NCBI GenBank assembly: GCA_023417635.1
Contig: JAEZFF010000011.1
Span: 1-34,808, forward strand
Reading direction: 5' to 3'
DNA from: Bacillota bacterium
GTDB lineage: Bacteria; Bacillota; Clostridia; Oscillospirales; Acutalibacteraceae
DNA length: 34,808 nt
The translations under genes and the position numbers were made by a program. Of the stretch, positions 14,128 through 21,411 are shown piece after piece. The notes beneath the pieces are model-generated. The model did no database searches, was not told the DNA's origin, and saw only the letters and a program-made list of their open reading frames with translations. Position 1 is the stretch's first letter. The number at the start of each line of letters is the position of its first letter.

Positions 14128-16557
14128 TCAAACGTGAAATTTTTGAAACAGGCCATATTTAACAAAATCAATCAGCACCATAAACACAGCACCAATTCCC
14201 AGCAGAATCAGTACCTGGCTCCACAGAAGCGTAGGCACAATGGTTCCGAAAATGCCAATCAGCACAAATGCGATAATTGCCGCAAGGCTGATAAAGAACA
14301 GCTTTTTGCTGGGGAAAGATGCCCAGAAATGCCCGCGCTCGCGAACCGTAAGGATGCGGAACTGCGTATTGAAAACGAGGCTGAGCATTACCAGCGTGCA
14401 GAGGGATTCATACGGTAAATGAAAATAAGCGATACCGATGTAGGTAACCAGCAAATCTTCCAGTGCGAAAAAAACGCCAAGCACCATAGAAGAGGAAATT
14501 ATGCTCTTCAAATTCCAGGAATTCGGTGATTTCGTAGATACTACATTATCAGTAGCAATCGACATTGTCACAAAATCATTGGCAAAAACAAGCAGTGACA
14601 TACCAAGCAAAGAAATAAGCATACTGTGCAGCCAAAAATAGCCGACCGTGAAAAGGACAACGACTTCCACGACTTTCGTAATTTTATTAATGACCCAGGT
14701 AAGCATACGCTGGTAGGTCTGGCGGCTGACTTTTATGGTATCAATAATTTCGCTCAGCCCCGGTTTCGTAAGCACCACACTGGCAGACGCTTTTGCAACG
14801 TCCGTCGCCGCGCTGACTGCTGTGCCAAGTTCGGCCTGCTTGAGGGCGGGCGAATCGTTTACGCCGTCGCCGGTCATCCCAACCATGTGCCCCGCTTCCT
14901 GCAGAAGGTGGACAATCTTAAATTTATCTTCCGGATACACTTCCGCGAAACCATCGCTGTTTTCAATCAGCTTTAGCTGTTCTTCCCCACTCAGGCCATC
15001 CAATTCCTTTGCACTGTGGATTCGTGTGCCAATCCCAACCTGGCCGGCAATCTCGCGGGCAATCGCCTGGTTGTCTCCTGTGAGCATCAAGGGACGGATT
15101 CCAAGGTCTTTAATGCGCTGTATCATCGCTTTGGAATCCGGCCGCGGCGGATCAGAAAGAGCCAAAAGCCCGACAAACTTACAATCCACATTTTTCTGCG
15201 GTTCTGCATTTTCGCAAACAGCCACAGCAATGGTCCGGTACCCTCTGGTAGAAAAATCATCGACCGTGCGGTTGATTTCCTGCACGATCTTTTCGTCCGT
15301 CCTTTCGCAAAGCTGCAGAATCGTCTGGGGAGCACCTTTCAGAATGCGGAGCGTGTCTTTTTCGATGCTAACAGTAGCTTCCGTCCTTTTATTTGCCGGA
15401 TTGAACGGAAGGTAAGAAAGCTGTGAACAGCCGTCCCTGCTGATTTTCAGGGAATCGGCATACGAAAGGATAGCGGTGTCGATGGCATCCATTTCTTCTG
15501 CCTTTGACGCTAAAGCCGCAAGCTTGGCAACATCCGTTTTTTCATAAGAGCCGAATGGCCTGCAGTCTGTCACCGAAAGCTGGTTCTGCGTAATGGTTCC
15601 GGTCTTATCAAAGCAGAAAGTATCGATGGAAGAAGCGTCTTCAATCGAATCCAGCCTTGTCACCAGCACGCCCTTTTTAGAAAGGTCAAGCGCACCAACG
15701 GCCTGAACAATCGTCATTACCGCCGGAAGGGCAACAGGGATGGCGCCCATCAGGAAAACAATAACCAGTGACAGAATGGACATGAGGTCTTTGTGCAGAA
15801 CAATCGCATAGCAGGCAACCACGGCGGATGCCGCGACTCCAAGATACATCATATATTTTACAATGCTGAACATCAGTTCTTGCTGTTTCGACTTTGGCTT
15901 TGCAATCTGAACAAGAGAAACTGTTTTTCCAAAATAGGTATTGGCCGCTGTATTGACGACCAGACAGCGTGCTTCCCCGCGCTTGATGATGGAGCTGGAA
16001 TACATCACATCTTTTGTATGAATGTCCTGTGGAAGTGATTCCCCGGTCAGTGCGGAAGCATCCGCGCTGACCTCCCCTTCCAGGACGAAGACATCCGCAG
16101 GGACAAGGTCGCCCAGTTTCAGGTTTAAAATATCACCGGGTACAATGTCTTTCGCATCCTTTAGCACCCACTGGCCATCCCGGAGTACTTTTGTTTTAAT
16201 CTGGAGCCGCTTTTTCAGAAGCTCCACTGCTTTCTGCGAATGCCGTGACTGCACAAAACCTATGACGGCATTGACCGTCAGAAGTACAAAAATGATGATT
16301 CCCTCTGTATAGTGCTTGATAAAAATGGTAAGTACCATTGCAAACTCCAGCAGCCAGGGCATCGGGCCCCAATACCGTTTTAAAAACTGCTTGACCGGAT
16401 TCTTTTTTTTCTCCTGAATTTCGTTTGGGCCAAATCGGCTGATTCGGTCAGCCGCTTCCTTCTCAGAAAGTCCATTTTTTCCACTGTTTAAAACCGATGC
16501 CACGTCTTCCAAAGACATACCCTTGTAATCATTCGTCGCCTTTTTTTTCAAATCCAT
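14128..16557 (-). CDS. P3A-type (plasma-membrane H+-ATPase-like) P-type ATPase
   Basis: This 809-residue protein has the full P-type order: cation-ATPase N-domain, two membrane segments, actuator domain with ALTGESLP (169-176), PVALPAV (274-280) in M4, phosphorylation site DKTGT with D317, nucleotide domain with KGAPQ, hinge MTGDGVNDSPALKQA, and about six C-terminal membrane segments. The N-terminal KKRYWGPMPWLLE-type context and the FANDFVTMSIATDNV segment in M6, which keeps the conserved Asp, match the P3A proton pumps of fungi, plants and some bacteria. It would export H+ at ATP cost. The plant-type C-terminal autoinhibitory tail is absent. It is divergent from a LysR gene and lies beside a K+ uptake operon, consistent with acid and potential homeostasis. 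Another cation is possible. Confidence 0.92.
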   Translation of the reverse strand: MDLKKKATNDYKGMSLEDVASVLNSGKNGLSEKEAADRISRFGPNEIQEKKKNPVKQFLKRYWGPMPWLLEFAMVLTIFIKHYTEGIIIFVLLTVNAVIGFVQSRHSQKAVELLKKRLQIKTKVLRDGQWVLKDAKDIVPGDILNLKLGDLVPADVFVLEGEVSADASALTGESLPQDIHTKDVMYSSSIIKRGEARCLVVNTAANTYFGKTVSLVQIAKPKSKQQELMFSIVKYMMYLGVAASAVVACYAIVLHKDLMSILSLVIVFLMGAIPVALPAVMTIVQAVGALDLSKKGVLVTRLDSIEDASSIDTFCFDKTGTITQNQLSVTDCRPFGSYEKTDVAKLAALASKAEEMDAIDTAILSYADSLKISRDGCSQLSYLPFNPANKRTEATVSIEKDTLRILKGAPQTILQLCERTDEKIVQEINRTVDDFSTRGYRTIAVAVCENAEPQKNVDCKFVGLLALSDPPRPDSKAMIQRIKDLGIRPLMLTGDNQAIAREIAGQVGIGTRIHSAKELDGLSGEEQLKLIENSDGFAEVYPEDKFKIVHLLQEAGHMVGMTGDGVNDSPALKQAELGTAVSAATDVAKASASVVLTKPGLSEIIDTIKVSRQTYQRMLTWVINKITKVVEVVVLFTVGYFWLHSMLISLLGMSLLVFANDFVTMSIATDNVVSTKSPNSWNLKSIISSSMVLGVFFALEDLLVTYIGIAYFHLPYESLCTLVMLSLVFNTQFRILTVRERGHFWASFPSKKLFFISLAAIIAFVLIGIFGTIVPTLLWSQVLILLGIGAVFMVLIDFVKYGLFQKFHV

Positions 16558-16626
16558 TTGAAAGGCCTCCCGTATTTTGTGATACTGCTCAATCTGTAAT
16601 CAGCATTCCTTTTTATGACCTCACCT

Positions 16627-16655
16627 AGTATACTCCTTGCTATTTTATAAGTAAA
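16627..16655 (-). promoter_or_regulatory. Promoter of the P-type ATPase gene
   Basis: On the minus strand TTTACT (16650-16655), a 17-bp spacer and TATACT (16627-16632) form a plausible sigma-A promoter. The -35 overlaps the palindrome at 16654-16672. Confidence 0.6.
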
Positions 16656-16672
16656 ATAATATAATATTATTT
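16654..16672. promoter_or_regulatory. 19-bp AT-rich palindrome, candidate LysR binding site
   Basis: AAATAATAT, one central base, ATATTATTT is a perfect dyad in the 152-bp divergent region, 38 bp before the LysR start. LysR regulators usually bind such dyads. It is AT-rich, so chance is possible. Confidence 0.5.
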
Positions 16673-16709
16673 ACAGCATACTTAATTTGTTATATATCGG
16701 GGGATTGCC

Positions 16710-17618
16710 ATGACTCTGCGGCATATGAAAATCTTTGTTACGGTCTGCCGCTGCAAAAGCGCAACGAAGGCGGCTGAAAGACTTGGCATTGCGCAGCCCG
16801 CCGTCAGCCTCGCCATTAAGGAGTTGGAGCAGTACTACGGAGTAAGCCTTTTTGACCGCATCTCCCACCGGCTCTATATTACGGATGAAGGAAAACGGCT
16901 TTTTGAATACGCCTGCAAAATCGTCCTGCTCTTTGATGAAGCGGAATCCGACATCCGCGACTGGGACTCATTCGGAGTTCTTCGTATCGGTTCCAGCCTT
17001 ACAATCGGCACTTGCCTGCTGCCAGATTATGTTGTGCGTTTTCATTCCAAATACCCCAAAATTAAAGTACTCGTAACCGTCGACAACTCCACGGCGATAG
17101 AAAAAAAGATTTTGGAAAATCAGCTCGATTTTGCCCTGATTGAGGGGATTGTTCATTCCGGCAGCATTGTCCGTTATCCCTTTTTAAAAGATGAACTGAT
17201 TCTGGTCTGCGGCGCGAAGGACAATACGATTCCAGACGAAGTATCCATAGAACAGCTCGGCGAACTGCCGTTTCTGCTTCGGGAAAAGGGGAGCGGAACC
17301 CGGGAGCTTTTCGACAGCACTCTGCTGACAAAAGGAATTACCATAACACCGGAATGGGAAAGCATCAGCACGGATGCAATCGTCAGCGCCGTATCCTGCG
17401 GCCTTGGGGTTTCCGTTCTTCCCCTGAAACTCGTGGAACACGACCTTGCCAAAAAAAATTTAAGGCGGATTTCTATTCGCGGTCTGACTTTTGAGCGGTA
17501 CTTTTACCTGATTCATCATAAAGATAAGCATCTTACGAAAACCATTCTGGCTTTCTGGGAACTAAATGGCTTAAATCCTTCCAGCAACAGTAACAATAAG
17601 AAAATCCCCCAAAACTGA
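16710..17618 (+). CDS. LysR-family transcription regulator
   Basis: This 302-residue protein has an N-terminal winged helix (1-60, with KSATKAAERLGIAQPAVSLAIKELE) and a LysR substrate-binding domain (about 85-290, with LRIGSSLTIGTCLLP and LREKGSGTRELFD). The second half resembles the CysL/YeiE-type group, but the ligand cannot be named. GGGGGA precedes the ATG by about 5 nt. It is divergent from the P-type ATPase and is followed by its own terminator, so the ATPase is its most likely target besides itself. Confidence 0.92.
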   Translation: MTLRHMKIFVTVCRCKSATKAAERLGIAQPAVSLAIKELEQYYGVSLFDRISHRLYITDEGKRLFEYACKIVLLFDEAESDIRDWDSFGVLRIGSSLTIGTCLLPDYVVRFHSKYPKIKVLVTVDNSTAIEKKILENQLDFALIEGIVHSGSIVRYPFLKDELILVCGAKDNTIPDEVSIEQLGELPFLLREKGSGTRELFDSTLLTKGITITPEWESISTDAIVSAVSCGLGVSVLPLKLVEHDLAKKNLRRISIRGLTFERYFYLIHHKDKHLTKTILAFWELNGLNPSSNSNNKKIPQN

Positions 17619-17624
17619 ATTGAA

Positions 17625-17659
17625 GCCCCGGCTTGTGATACTTCAAGCCGGGGCATTTT
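17625..17659 (+). terminator. Terminator of the lysR gene
   Basis: An 11-bp GC-rich perfect stem (GCCCCGGCTTG with CAAGCCGGGGC) and 8-nt loop precede ATTTTT, 7 nt after the lysR stop. Confidence 0.93.
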
Positions 17660-17749
17660 TAGGCCATTTTCTCGCTATGACTTGCTGGGCTTGACACTTA
17701 CGGTATTTCTGGCAAAGTTAAAATACAGCTGGCTTCAAATGATTCGGTC

Positions 17750-17813
17750 TTAACAAAACTTTAATGTTACCGCTTATTTTTAAACGCTGCTCTCACGCCG
17801 CGAGTGTTAAAAT
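17750..17813 (+). promoter_or_regulatory. Candidate promoter and OmpR-type repeats of the K+ uptake operon
   Basis: An extended -10, TGTTAAAAT (17805-17813), lacks a recognisable -35, suggesting activator dependence. Upstream, TTAACA (17750) and TTAATG (17761) are spaced 11 bp apart, the one-turn direct-repeat geometry bound by OmpR/PhoB/KdpE-type regulators. The operon's own last gene encodes such a regulator. Confidence 0.45.
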
Positions 17814-17846
17814 TGCAGTTACAAAAGGGAGCAAGGGGGCTTTTTC

Positions 17847-18185
17847 ATGGAAAAAGATTTAATGTCCATAATCGAACAGGCGAAAGAACTGATTCATAAT
17901 GAAAAGTACAAAGAATGTGAGGTTTTAATCAGCACGGCAATGTTTGACTTCCCGCATGACCCAGTCCCGCATAACCTGATGGGGCTTATGCTGGAAAGTG
18001 AAAATCATCATGCAGAAGCGATGAAGCATTTTCGGGCTGCCTATGCGCTTGACCCAACATACAAGCCTTCTTCCTGGAATCTGGAATGCTATGGGCGCTT
18101 TGCCATGCCGCATCCGTGCGCTTTTTTTCAAAGCGACTGTGAAGAAGCATCCCAGCCAGAAAAGAAGCAGGAGGGGAACAGCTAA
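17847..18185 (+). CDS. Small TPR-like protein heading the K+ uptake operon
   Basis: This 112-residue soluble protein opens the operon. Helical pairs IIEQAKELIHNEKYKECEVL and NLMGLMLESENHHAEAMKHF fit tetratricopeptide repeats, ending with AAYALDPTYKPS. The tail is Cys- and Glu-rich and disordered-looking. The stop overlaps the next start as TAATG, so it is translationally coupled to trkA. TPRs mediate protein contacts, so an adaptor role for the Trk complex or the kinase is plausible, but nothing in the sequence shows the partner. An AAGGGAG...GGGG-rich region lies 10-20 nt upstream of the ATG. Confidence 0.78.
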   Translation: MEKDLMSIIEQAKELIHNEKYKECEVLISTAMFDFPHDPVPHNLMGLMLESENHHAEAMKHFRAAYALDPTYKPSSWNLECYGRFAMPHPCAFFQSDCEEASQPEKKQEGNS

Positions 18186-18598
18186 TGTACATCATCATAG
18201 CCGGTTGCAGTAAAGTAGGCACCGAGCTTGTCACTATGCTTTCTGAAAAAGGGCATAATGTTGTTGTAATTGACCAGGACCAAGACAATCTTTCTCAGCT
18301 TGGCAGTGGTTCAAACTGTATGGCAGTCTCCGGAATGCCGATAGATGAAGACGTTTTGAAGGAAGCAGGTATCGAGAAAGCGGATGCACTCGCAGCCGTC
18401 ACAACGGACGACAACATGAATATTATGGTTTCTCAAATTGCGCGTCAGCTTTACCATGTACCATTGGTCATTACACAAACAAGTGACCCGGAGAAGCAGC
18501 AGGTCTTTACCTCAATGGGCCTTAAAACCATCTGCCCCACTACGCTTACCGTAGAGGCTTTTTTCAGTGCACTGAAAAATAAGGAGATGGGAAAATGA
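18185..18598 (+). CDS. trkA: TrkA-type RCK_N-only K+ channel regulatory subunit
   Basis: This 137-residue protein is only a TrkA-N (RCK Rossmann) domain; the TrkA-C domain is absent. It begins MYIIIAGCSKVGTELVTML, where the usual GxGxxG nucleotide loop reads GCSKVG, with the middle Gly replaced by Ser. Asp at the end of the second strand (VVVIDQD) is kept. Such domains form gating rings on TrkH/KtrB channels and bind NAD(H) or ATP/ADP. It overlaps the next trkA gene by ATGA. The degenerate loop and missing C-domain suggest a structural or heteromeric partner of the full-length subunit downstream. Confidence 0.88.
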   Translation: MYIIIAGCSKVGTELVTMLSEKGHNVVVIDQDQDNLSQLGSGSNCMAVSGMPIDEDVLKEAGIEKADALAAVTTDDNMNIMVSQIARQLYHVPLVITQTSDPEKQQVFTSMGLKTICPTTLTVEAFFSALKNKEMGK

Positions 18599-19269
18599 AG
18601 ATACTGATTATCGGCGGCGGAAATGTCGGGTATTATCTGACAAAATCGCTGTCTGCCGAAATGCACCATATCATGATAATTGAAAAAGACCGTTCCCGCT
18701 GTGAACAGATTGTTTCCGAGCTGAACTCAAAGCGCATAGAGGTAACGCAGGGCGACGGCACAGACGTTAGCTGCCTGCGCGAAGCGGGAATTTCACATAC
18801 CGATGCCCTGGTTGCAGTGACGGGCCATGACCAGAACAATTTGGTTGCATGCCAGCTGGCTAAAGATTACTTTGGCGTAAAGCAGACAATCTCCAGGGTT
18901 AAAAACCCCAAAAACATCCGGGTGTTTAAAAAGCTTGGAGTCGATTCTGTAATCAGCAGCACTGAGAGCATTGCCGGCATTATTAACAAGACGCTTGACT
19001 GGACTGATGTGAACAAGCTGCTTGCGGAACGATCATCCAACGCACGGTTGCGGGAAATTGCTGTGGAACACGGCTCGTACTTTGAACATAAATTTCTAAA
19101 AGACCTGGGCCTTCCGAAAGGCCTCATTTTAATTGCTGTATTACGGGGCGACCAGGTGACCATTCCGGGCGGCGACACCTGCCTGGAAGCCGGGGATGAA
19201 GTCATCCTGATGGGTGAGGAAACGGATATTGCCGAAACCTGCAAGCAGTTCAGGGGGATACAAAAATGA
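18595..19269 (+). CDS. trkA: Trk system K+ uptake regulatory protein TrkA (RCK_N + RCK_C)
   Basis: This 224-residue protein has a TrkA-N domain with intact loop GGGNVG (7-12) and Glu at the end of the second strand (IMIIEKDR), then a TrkA-C domain (about 140-220, LREIAVEHGSYFEHKFLKDLGLPKGLILIAVLRGDQVTIPGGDT). It is a half-length, Ktr/Trk-type gating subunit of the kind found in Firmicutes. In several Firmicutes the RCK_C domain is a cyclic-di-AMP target. It is coupled by ATGA overlaps to the genes on both sides. With the preceding RCK_N-only protein it would regulate the TrkH channel encoded two genes on. Confidence 0.93.
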   Translation: MKILIIGGGNVGYYLTKSLSAEMHHIMIIEKDRSRCEQIVSELNSKRIEVTQGDGTDVSCLREAGISHTDALVAVTGHDQNNLVACQLAKDYFGVKQTISRVKNPKNIRVFKKLGVDSVISSTESIAGIINKTLDWTDVNKLLAERSSNARLREIAVEHGSYFEHKFLKDLGLPKGLILIAVLRGDQVTIPGGDTCLEAGDEVILMGEETDIAETCKQFRGIQK

Positions 19270-19364
19270 AAAAAATAGCTTTGCCAGCTGTGGGAGTCCT
19301 TGCTGAAATTCTTTTCGCAATCGGTGCTATTGCCATTGGCCTGCTCTTGGCAGTTTTACTGTGA
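19266..19364 (+). CDS. 32-residue single-pass membrane peptide between trkA and trkH
   Basis: ATG at 19266 overlaps the trkA stop as ATGA and the frame ends at TGA 19362-19364, 11 nt before the trkH ATG. A good ribosome site AGGGGG (19253-19258) lies 7 nt upstream. The peptide begins MKKIALPAVGVLAEILF and continues as one hydrophobic helix to the C-terminus, with a single acidic residue (Glu14). It has no homologue I recognise. Size, position and topology recall small subunits such as KdpF, which stabilises the Kdp complex, so a Trk-stabilising peptide is an inference. Confidence 0.7.
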   Translation: MKKIALPAVGVLAEILFAIGAIAIGLLLAVLL

Positions 19365-19375
19365 GAGGAGAACAA

Positions 19376-20896
19376 ATGAATATGGCAATAGAAAAACCGG
19401 TAAATAAACTCTATCCAATCAGTTACTTTATCGGACTGATTGTTCTGTCTTTAGGGATACTTCAATTTCTTCCGGCTATAGTATCGGCAATTTATTCGGA
19501 AGGGAAAATTACGGCGGTGTTTTTGCTGACCGCTTCCATCACGGTACTCGTAGGGGTTGGGATGGTTTTGCTGGGCTTCCGCTATAAAAGCGTGCCATTA
19601 AGTTTTGGCGAGGGGACGGTTGTGGCCTCAGGCGCGTGGCTTTTAGGAACTTTGCTGTGTGCCCTTCCCTATTTTCTTTCAGGCAACTGTCTTTCTTACC
19701 TAGACTCCTGCTTTGACGTCATGAGCGGCCTGACTACAACCGGGCTCTGCCTGATACAGGATATGGACCACCTTTCCAACGGAATGAATATGTGGAGGCA
19801 TATGCTTACATTTGTTGGCGGGCAGGGGATGGTCGTGCTGGCTCTGACGTTTCTCACCAAAGATCAAAGCAGCGCCTATAAAATGTATGTCGGTGAAGCA
19901 AAAGACGAAAAGCTTTTTCCAAATGCCGTAAGTACCTCAAAGCGAATCTGGGCAATCAGCCTCATTTATCTTGCTGTAGGGACAGCCGTAATGACAGTAG
20001 GCGCCCTGCTGGCAGGTCTTGCGCCGGACAGAGCCTTTCTGCACGGCATGTGGATTTATATGTCGGCATGGAGCACCGGCGGCTTCGCCCCTATGAGCCA
20101 GAACGTTCTGTACTATCACAGTGCATTTTTTGAGCTTGCCACCATGGTTTTCTTCATCATCGGTTCCTTTAACTTTGCTTTACATAATGCTGTTCTGTCT
20201 GGAAGGCGCAGTGAACTGCGCCACAACATTGAAACAGTCACATTTGCCGTAACGCTGACGCTGCTCACGCTGATTACCACACTTGGGCTGATGAAAAACA
20301 ATGTATACCCCAACGCAGTGGCACTTTTCCGCAAAGGCTTTTACCAACTGGTATCCGGCCACACAACCACAGGGTTTATGACGGTGTATGCAAAGCAATT
20401 CTACCATGAATGGGGAGATATTGCGCTTTTTGCCATGATCATCGCTATGCTTCTTGGCGGAAGCGCCTGCTCCACAGCAGGCGGGTTTAAAGCAATGCGC
20501 ACCGGGATTATTTTCACAACTTTCAAAATGGAAGTAAAACGCATGCTGCTTCCGGACTCCAGGGTGAGCGAGCAGAAAATCCACCATATCCGGGACATCA
20601 CATTAACCGACCCTATGATAAAAAGTTCATTTCTCATTGTAATGGCTTATATTATTACATTTTCCTTTGGTACGCTCGTTGGTATGCTCGCAGGTTTCCC
20701 GTTCGGCATGGCGGCATTTGAGTGCGCATCCGTCACAGGGAATGTCGGTCTCTCCATCGGCGTAACATCACCGGCGATGCCTGCCTATCTGAAACTGACC
20801 TATCTTGTCATTATGTGGCTTGGACGCCTTGAATTTATGTCGGTGCTGACTTTGGGAGCCTATATCGTCAGAAAGGTTGGAAGAAAATGCGATTGA
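19376..20896 (+). CDS. trkH: TrkH-family K+ uptake channel/transporter
   Basis: From the ATG at 19376, with GAGAGGAG 5 nt upstream, this is 506 residues. A GTG at 19361 would overlap the small peptide gene and places the ribosome site inside the coding region, so it was not chosen. The four pore-loop selectivity segments are visible in order: SGLTTTGLCL, SAWSTGGFAPM, SGHTTTGFMTV and SVTGNVGLSIG, each with its conserved Gly. The rest is a typical ten-or-more-helix TrkH body. The protein would import K+ under control of the RCK subunits encoded upstream. The last 10 bp overlap the following gene. Confidence 0.94.
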   Translation: MNMAIEKPVNKLYPISYFIGLIVLSLGILQFLPAIVSAIYSEGKITAVFLLTASITVLVGVGMVLLGFRYKSVPLSFGEGTVVASGAWLLGTLLCALPYFLSGNCLSYLDSCFDVMSGLTTTGLCLIQDMDHLSNGMNMWRHMLTFVGGQGMVVLALTFLTKDQSSAYKMYVGEAKDEKLFPNAVSTSKRIWAISLIYLAVGTAVMTVGALLAGLAPDRAFLHGMWIYMSAWSTGGFAPMSQNVLYYHSAFFELATMVFFIIGSFNFALHNAVLSGRRSELRHNIETVTFAVTLTLLTLITTLGLMKNNVYPNAVALFRKGFYQLVSGHTTTGFMTVYAKQFYHEWGDIALFAMIIAMLLGGSACSTAGGFKAMRTGIIFTTFKMEVKRMLLPDSRVSEQKIHHIRDITLTDPMIKSSFLIVMAYIITFSFGTLVGMLAGFPFGMAAFECASVTGNVGLSIGVTSPAMPAYLKLTYLVIMWLGRLEFMSVLTLGAYIVRKVGRKCD

Positions 20897-21411
20897 GTAA
20901 AATAGCACTGGCGTTGGCAGTGCTCATCATGCCTTTTTACATTTCACCGGTTTGCGCTCAAGCCGCTGCCCTTCCTGTTTCAAGCACAAAGCTGATTGAA
21001 GAAGCTTCCAAACTGGATGGCAAGACTGTTTCTTATAGAGGTGAAGTAATCGGAGATGTTCTAAACCGCGGAAACTATGCTTGGATTAATGTTTCCGACG
21101 GAAAAAATGCAATCGGCATTTATATTCCGGCTGCCGAAGCAAAAAAAATACAGTATGTGGGAAGGTACTGCATTGTTGGTGATACGGTCTCCTTCACTGG
21201 AACCTTTCACCGGGCCTGTGCAGAGCATGGAGGCGACCTGGACATTCACACAAACAGCATTACTATTGCCGCAAAAGGGTACCAAACCGAAAACAAGCCA
21301 TCCGCTCTGCTGACTGCTGCGGCAGGGGTGGCATTTCTTTTGGCACTGGCGGGAATAATACTGGTAATTCGAAAGATGGTGGGCTATAATAAAGTCCACC
21401 CAAAGAAATGA
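20887..21411 (+). CDS. Exported, membrane-anchored OB-fold-like protein of unknown function
   Basis: This 174-residue protein has a signal peptide or N-terminal anchor (MRLSKIALALAVLIMPFYIS, likely cleavage near AQAAA). An all-beta domain follows (about 30-130): LDGKTVSYRGEVIGDVL, AWINVSDGKNAIGIYIP and VGDTVSFTGTFHRAC. One transmembrane helix (about 140-162) precedes a short basic tail. The beta pattern fits the exported nucleic-acid-binding-like OB folds seen in uncharacterised Firmicute proteins. It overlaps trkH by 10 bp and the kinase by 4 bp, so it is a fixed member of this operon. An extracytoplasmic sensor or Trk accessory role is inferred from context only. Confidence 0.72.
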   Translation: MRLSKIALALAVLIMPFYISPVCAQAAALPVSSTKLIEEASKLDGKTVSYRGEVIGDVLNRGNYAWINVSDGKNAIGIYIPAAEAKKIQYVGRYCIVGDTVSFTGTFHRACAEHGGDLDIHTNSITIAAKGYQTENKPSALLTAAAGVAFLLALAGIILVIRKMVGYNKVHPKK

